Below, one piece after another: positions 6,675 through 9,968 of a stretch of DNA of 9,968 nt. The notes under the pieces are model-generated. The model worked only from the letters and a program-made list of their open reading frames with translations. It was not told where the DNA came from and searched no databases. How positions within the stretch are numbered: position 1 is the first letter of the stretch; each line of letters begins with the position of its first letter. The DNA lies in contig CAAGIU010000476.1 of NCBI GenBank assembly GCA_900770015.1, positions 1-9,968 on the forward strand, read 5' to 3'. A program made the translations under genes and the position numbers. The stretch is from an uncultured Oscillospiraceae bacterium (lineage in GTDB: Bacteria > Bacillota_A > Clostridia > Oscillospirales > Oscillospiraceae).

Positions 6675-7002
6675 TGCCCAGCCACTGCAGTAGTGTGTTA
6701 CAACGAAAAATTGCAATATGCATATCGGTTTGACTCAGTATTGCGGCAAATTGTAATTTAACGCACTGGCGCTTACAGCGCCCTTGGCTCTCCCTTTGGG
6801 AGAGCTGTCAGCCGAACAGGCTGACTGAGAGGGTACTCCGTTTGAGGATTGGAAGCGTGTATTGGAGCGCGGGACCCTCTCAGTCTGCCCCTTTCGGGGC
6901 AGCCAGCTCTCCCAAAGGGAGAGCCAAGGTCGCTTCGCTCCGAAGAAACGTCACCGCCAAATTGCAATTCAGCAAGCGGCTGAGTACGCCGATAAGCACA
7001 TT
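6675..7002. repeat. Most complete copy (B) of the modular hairpin inverted-repeat element
   Basis: A gene-free stretch filled by layered inverted repeats. The core (6748-6970) is bounded by AAATTGTAATTT and AAATTGCAATT. Its arms, 6782-6806 and 6905-6929, are a perfect 25-bp inverted repeat, and each is itself a hairpin (GCTCTCCC-TTT-GGGAGAGC at 6787-6805; the mirror at 6906-6924). Each arm then has a second hairpin: GTCAGCC/GGCTGAC (6807-6825) on the left, TGCCCC/GGGGCA (6886-6901) on the right. A further 12-bp pair joins 6823-6834 to 6874-6885. A small GGCGC/GCGCC hairpin lies at 6768-6782. Outer ends AATATGCATATCGG (6715-6728) and CCGATAAGCACATT (6989-7002) are inverted with 12 of 14 matches. 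The far left (6675-6717) resembles the far right of copy C. It starts 6 nt after the regulator stop. It encodes no protein; probably a transposase-less (MITE- or REP-like) element. Confidence 0.85.
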
Positions 7003-7006
7003 TTCC

Positions 7007-7083
7007 TATATCTCATATCTTATATCTTATATCTCATATCTCATGTCTCATATCTCCACTCTCCACTCTTCAATCTTCACTCT
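7007..7083. repeat. Heptanucleotide tandem repeat, 11 units
   Basis: Eleven 7-mers run in exact register: TATATCT, CATATCT, TATATCT twice, CATATCT, CATGTCT, CATATCT, CCACTCT twice, TCAATCT, TCACTCT. The first seven units are mostly (C/T)ATATCT; the last four drift to CCACTCT-like forms. It starts 4 nt after the outer end of element B. The plus strand is almost free of G, unlike the GC-rich surroundings. It encodes nothing plausible. Confidence 0.9.
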
Positions 7084-7142
7084 CTCTTGTAAGCTGCAAA
7101 ATTTAGTGGCTGAGCAATTTTGTAACCAACCGACAACGAAAT

Positions 7143-7171
7143 ATGCCGCACCTGGTTATCGGGTGCGGCAT
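7143..7171 (-). terminator. Terminator hairpin of the oligo-1,6-glucosidase gene
   Basis: A perfect 10-bp stem, ATGCCGCACC (7143-7152) with GGTGCGGCAT (7162-7171), and a 9-nt loop, starts 5 nt after the gene's stop codon. On the minus strand it is followed by ATTTCGTTG, a short and broken U-tract, so termination may be partial. Further out, 7097-7122 holds a weak AT-rich hairpin (CAAAATT/AATTTTG); I see nothing else in 7084-7142. Confidence 0.65.
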
Positions 7172-7176
7172 GTTTG

Positions 7177-8808
7177 TTATTTCATCAGCATAAAGGCCTC
7201 ATAGGGGCGCAGACGGGAGGTTCTTCCGGGGTAATTGGAAATCAGGGTCTCGGCGTCGGCAAATTCCCCGGGAATGGGGAAATCCACTTCCTCTGCGGTG
7301 AAATTGCAGACCACCAGCAGCTTTTGATCCTCCAGCTGACGGGTGTAGGCAAAGACCTTTTCATTCTCCCCGTCCACCAGGGTGAAGCTGCCCCGCTGGA
7401 TGACGGGGGTGCGTTTTCTCAGGGCGATCAGCTTCCGGTAATAATGGAACACGGAGTTTTCGTCCGCCAGAGCTGCCTCGGCGTTGATCCCCCGGTAATT
7501 GGGGTTCACCGGGAGCCAGGGGGTGCCGGTGGTGAAGCCCGCGTTGTCACTGCCGTCCCACTGCATGGGGGTGCGGGCATTGTCCCGGCCCCGGGCCCAG
7601 ATGGATGCCATCACATCCTCCGGCGCATAGCCCTTTGCCACCCGCTCGGCGTAGACATTTTTGATTTCCAGATCCACATACTGCTCCAGGGGCAGCCGGA
7701 TATTGGTCATGCCCAGCTCCTCGCCCTGGTAGATATAGGGGGTGCCCTCCATGCCGTGGAGCATGGTGGCCAGCATCTTGGCAGACTCCACCCGAAACGC
7801 GCCGTCGTCTCCCCAGCGGGAGACGACCCGGGGCAGATCGTGGTTGTTCATGAACAGACTGTTCCAGCCCGTATTGTGCAGCCCCTGCTGCCAGCGGGCC
7901 ATGCAGCGCTTCAGGTCGGGCAGGTACAGGGGCTTGACATCCCACTTGTCCTTGCCGGGCTGCTGATCCAGGCCGATGTGCTCAAACTGGAAGACCATGG
8001 ACAGCTCCGAGCAGTCCGGGGCGCTGTACAGCTTGGCCCGCTCCACGTCCGCGCCCCAGGCCTCGCCCACGGTGACGAGCCCCTTTTCCGGGAACGCCTC
8101 GGCGGAAAGCTCCCGGAGGAACTCATGGAGCCTGGGGCCGTTGCCGGTGACCTGCAAATCCGGGTCCTTGCCGATCTGGTCGATGACGTCCAGCCGGAAG
8201 CCCGCCACGCCTTTGTCCACCCAGAAGCGGATGCAGCGGTACAGCTCCCGGCGCATGGCGGGATTGGCCCAGTTTAAGTCCGGCTGCTGGGGGGCAAACT
8301 GGTGGAAGTAGTACTGCCCCAGCTCCTCACACCAGGTCCAGGCCGGGCCGCCGAAGCAGGCCTTCATGTCGTTGGGCAGGCCGCCGTCCACGCCGTCGCG
8401 CCAGAGAAAATAATCATAGTATGGGTTGTCCCGGCCCTTCTTCGCCTCCAGGAACCAGGGGTGCTGGTCGGAGCAGTGGTTCAGCACCAGGTCCAGCAGG
8501 ATGCCGATGCCCCGCTGTTTCGCCTCGGCGATGAGCTGCTCCATATCGGAGAGGCTTCCGAAGAGGGGGTCGATGTCGCAGTAGTCGGAGATATCGTAGC
8601 CGTTGTCCACCTGGGGGGAGCGGAACACCGGGCTGAGCCACAGGGCATCCACCCCCAGCTGCTGCAGATAGTCCAGGCGGCGGATGATGCCCTGCAGGTC
8701 GCCCACGCCGCTGCCGGTGGTGTCCTGGAAGCTCTTGGGGTAAATCTGGTAGAAGACTGCCGACTGCCACCAGCCGAATTGGGATTTGTCAAGGAAAATG
8801 GTTTCCAT
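7177..8808 (-). CDS. GH13 oligo-1,6-glucosidase / glucan 1,6-alpha-glucosidase (MalL/DexB type), cytoplasmic
   Basis: 543 aa with no signal peptide, so cytoplasmic. It begins WWQSAVFYQIYPKSF, the usual start of the alpha-glucosidase group. Signatures: DLVLNH (106-111), GFRLDVID with nucleophile Asp207, VGEAW with acid/base Glu249, and NNHD with Asp324; region five is QPDLN (175-179), the oligo-1,6-glucosidase form. Val208 right after the nucleophile is the residue linked to alpha-1,6 preference in isomaltases, where maltases usually have Thr. The stretch ELSMVFQFEHIGL (268-280) is typical of DexB and MalL. It would release glucose from isomalto-oligosaccharides or branched limit dextrins imported by the mal transporter. 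Trehalose-6-phosphate hydrolase is a related alternative but less likely. The ribosome site is modest (AAGGGTG, 8817-8823). Its promoter is not obvious; repeat copy C ends about 30 nt before the start codon. Confidence 0.92.
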   Translation of the reverse strand: METIFLDKSQFGWWQSAVFYQIYPKSFQDTTGSGVGDLQGIIRRLDYLQQLGVDALWLSPVFRSPQVDNGYDISDYCDIDPLFGSLSDMEQLIAEAKQRGIGILLDLVLNHCSDQHPWFLEAKKGRDNPYYDYFLWRDGVDGGLPNDMKACFGGPAWTWCEELGQYYFHQFAPQQPDLNWANPAMRRELYRCIRFWVDKGVAGFRLDVIDQIGKDPDLQVTGNGPRLHEFLRELSAEAFPEKGLVTVGEAWGADVERAKLYSAPDCSELSMVFQFEHIGLDQQPGKDKWDVKPLYLPDLKRCMARWQQGLHNTGWNSLFMNNHDLPRVVSRWGDDGAFRVESAKMLATMLHGMEGTPYIYQGEELGMTNIRLPLEQYVDLEIKNVYAERVAKGYAPEDVMASIWARGRDNARTPMQWDGSDNAGFTTGTPWLPVNPNYRGINAEAALADENSVFHYYRKLIALRKRTPVIQRGSFTLVDGENEKVFAYTRQLEDQKLLVVCNFTAEEVDFPIPGEFADAETLISNYPGRTSRLRPYEAFMLMK

Positions 8809-8837
8809 ATTGTGTTCACCCTTACCTGTGATTTTGG

Positions 8838-9159
8838 AATGTGCTTATCGGGTTAACTCAGCAAATTGTAATTTGTCTGTGCGTTGCATGGAACCGGGTA
8901 ACGAACAGCGTGCACCAAGGCTCCCTCTGGGAGGGAGCTGTCAGCCTAAGGCTGACTGAAGGAGAGAGCCCCGGATTTTTTGATGCGGTATCGTATGAAG
9001 CGCTGGTGATCGACCTACGCTCTCTCCCTCAGTCCGCTTCGCGGCCAGCTCCCTCGCAGAGGGAGCCTTTGACGTGTACCGTGCGGTTCAGTTTGCCGTT
9101 TATCCAGAGCGATAAATTACAATTTTTCAGTGTTACATCCTACTACAAATGGCTGGGCA
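8838..9159. repeat. Diverged copy (C) of the modular hairpin inverted-repeat element
   Basis: It fills the gap between phnE and the glucosidase gene. The core 8863-9125 is bounded by AAATTGTAATTT and its inverse. The arms 8917-8940 and 9046-9069 pair at 23 of 24 positions, and each is a hairpin (GCTCCCTC/GAGGGAGC, 8920-8938 and 9048-9066). Second hairpins: GTCAGCC-TAA-GGCTGAC (8940-8956) and CCGC-TTC-GCGG (9034-9044). The inner pair 8954-8969 with 9019-9034 matches at 15 of 16. The left outer end (8838-8851, inverse of CCGATAAGCACATT) equals the right outer end of copy B. The right outer part (9114-9159) resembles the left outer part of B, including TGCCCAGCC. It begins 6 nt after the phnE stop. 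No gene is seen in 8809-9165. Confidence 0.85.
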
Positions 9160-9165
9160 GATATT

Positions 9166-9968
9166 TTATTTGCCCTGGGCCAGCTTGGTGCGGATCTTGG
9201 TGGAGAAGAACTCGATGACCACCACCAGCAGCATCAGGCCCCAGACGAAGGAGCCCACCATGGCCCAGCGGCGGCTGTTCAGGCACTGCACCAGGGAAGC
9301 GCCGATGCCGCCTGCGCCCACGATGCCTAACGTGGTGGCATCCTTCAGGTTGATGTCGAAGCGGTAGATGGTGGTGGAGATGAAGCTGGCGGTGAGCTGG
9401 GGAATGACGCCGTAGCGGATCTTCTGGAAGGGGGTGCAGCCCATGGCGTCCAGACTCTCCAGAATCCGGGTGTCGATGTCCTCAATGGCGGTGATGTACA
9501 TCTTGGAGATCATGCCGATGGAGCAGACGCTCTGGGTGATGACACCGCAGGCGGCGCCGGGGCCGGTGACCCGGATCCACATCAGCGCCCAGACCAGGCT
9601 GGGGATGGTGCGAATCAGCAGGATCAGCACCCGGAACAGGTAGGCCACGGGTTTGGGCATGATGTTCTCCGATGCCAGGAATGCGAAGGGAATCGCCAGA
9701 ATGGCGCCGAACAGGGTGCCCAGAATGGCGATGGCGATGGTCTGCAGCAGAAGATACGGCACATCGGTGTCGCCCAGACCGAACAGCAGGTCGGTGTCCG
9801 GGTGGAAGATGCCGGAGACAACGCCCCTTGCCACGGAGGAGCCGGTGGCGGTCAGACCGCTGAAATGCACGTCGGAGGCGGACCAGCCCACCAGCAGCGC
9901 CAGGATCAGGACGATGGCGGTGTACATAACCCAGCGCCGGGGACGCAGGGCGTAGACCTCGGCGGCGG
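9166..9968 (-). CDS. phnE: Phosphonate-type ABC transporter permease PhnE, 5' end outside window
   Basis: At least 267 codons are open to the window edge. The ATG at 9925-9927 is probably internal: there is no ribosome site before it, and the frame continues upstream with a basic stretch (YALRPRRWV) that fits the cytoplasmic start of the first membrane helix. Counting from that Met, membrane segments lie at about 2-15, 60-85, 95-119 and 225-241. The ATPase-docking loop is ESLDAMGCTPFQKIRYGVIP (157-176). The PhnE-specific signature is RFDINLKDATTLGIVGAGGI (189-208). It would be the membrane subunit of a phosphonate or phosphate-ester importer; phnC and phnD partners would lie beyond the right edge. 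It is the last gene of its unit, ending just before repeat copy C. The substrate cannot be read from sequence. Confidence 0.92.
   Translation of the reverse strand, partial: AAEVYALRPRRWVMYTAIVLILALLVGWSASDVHFSGLTATGSSVARGVVSGIFHPDTDLLFGLGDTDVPYLLLQTIAIAILGTLFGAILAIPFAFLASENIMPKPVAYLFRVLILLIRTIPSLVWALMWIRVTGPGAACGVITQSVCSIGMISKMYITAIEDIDTRILESLDAMGCTPFQKIRYGVIPQLTASFISTTIYRFDINLKDATTLGIVGAGGIGASLVQCLNSRRWAMVGSFVWGLMLLVVVIEFFSTKIRTKLAQGK

Noticed and set aside
5625..6716. 363-codon minus-strand frame opposite the regulator
   Set aside because: Antisense shadow of a clear LacI-family gene, with Gln/His/Gly/Val-biased composition and no ribosome site.
7007..7083. CRISPR-like array
   Set aside because: The units are 7 nt and contiguous with no spacers, so it is a simple tandem repeat.
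6842..7204. Small plus-strand frame through element B and the heptamer array
   Set aside because: Its translation is only the repeat units read as Ser/Tyr/Ile/Leu runs; it has no ribosome site and crosses the terminator hairpin.
7174..8277. 367-codon plus-strand frame opposite the oligo-1,6-glucosidase
   Set aside because: Shadow of a complete GH13 gene; no recognisable motifs.
9925..9927. ATG as the true phnE start
   Set aside because: No ribosome site precedes it and the frame stays open with a plausible basic N-terminal segment to the window edge.

Overview
The window looks like chromosomal DNA from a GC-rich (visibly about 60%) low-complexity-poor Gram-positive gut anaerobe, most likely an Oscillospirales-type Clostridia. 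This is inferred from the strong AGGAGG ribosome site, the LacI subtype, the split of ABC sugar-transporter genes from their ATPase, and the intergenic hairpin repeats, which resemble ones I recall from that group. No taxonomic marker gene is present, so this is an inference.

Layout. 5304 down to 60 (minus strand) is a four-gene alpha-glucan operon: malE-like binding protein, malF-like permease, malG-like permease, then a secreted GH13 alpha-amylase. It starts at a good sigma-A promoter (TTGACA-17-TAGAAT, 5496-5524), has a ~185-nt leader with several palindromes, a strong hairpin between malE and malF, and tight coupling after that (TAATG overlap malF/malG, 2 to 3 nt between malG and the amylase). 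Divergently on the plus strand (5673-6668) is a LacI-family regulator with its own promoter. Convergent to it, on the minus strand (8808-7177), is an intracellular GH13 oligo-1,6-glucosidase with a terminator hairpin. At the right edge (minus strand, 9166 to beyond 9968) is the 3' part of a phnE-type phosphonate/phosphate-ester ABC permease gene, unrelated to glucan use.

How it fits together. The amylase would cut starch or glycogen outside the cell, MalE/MalF/MalG import the maltodextrins using an ATPase encoded elsewhere, and the oligo-1,6-glucosidase removes alpha-1,6 branches or isomaltose units inside. The LacI protein is the obvious candidate regulator of the malE promoter.

The non-coding DNA is the most unusual part. 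Three intergenic copies (1-52 partial, 6675-7002, 8838-9159) belong to one modular inverted-repeat family: two arms, each made of two hairpins, facing each other around a spacer and bounded by AAATTGTAATTT-type palindromes. The hairpin stems differ in sequence between arms and copies but keep pairing. All three begin 6 to 7 nt after a stop codon. An 11-unit heptamer array (7007-7083) follows one copy. I found no RNA genes, CRISPR array, transposase or phage genes.
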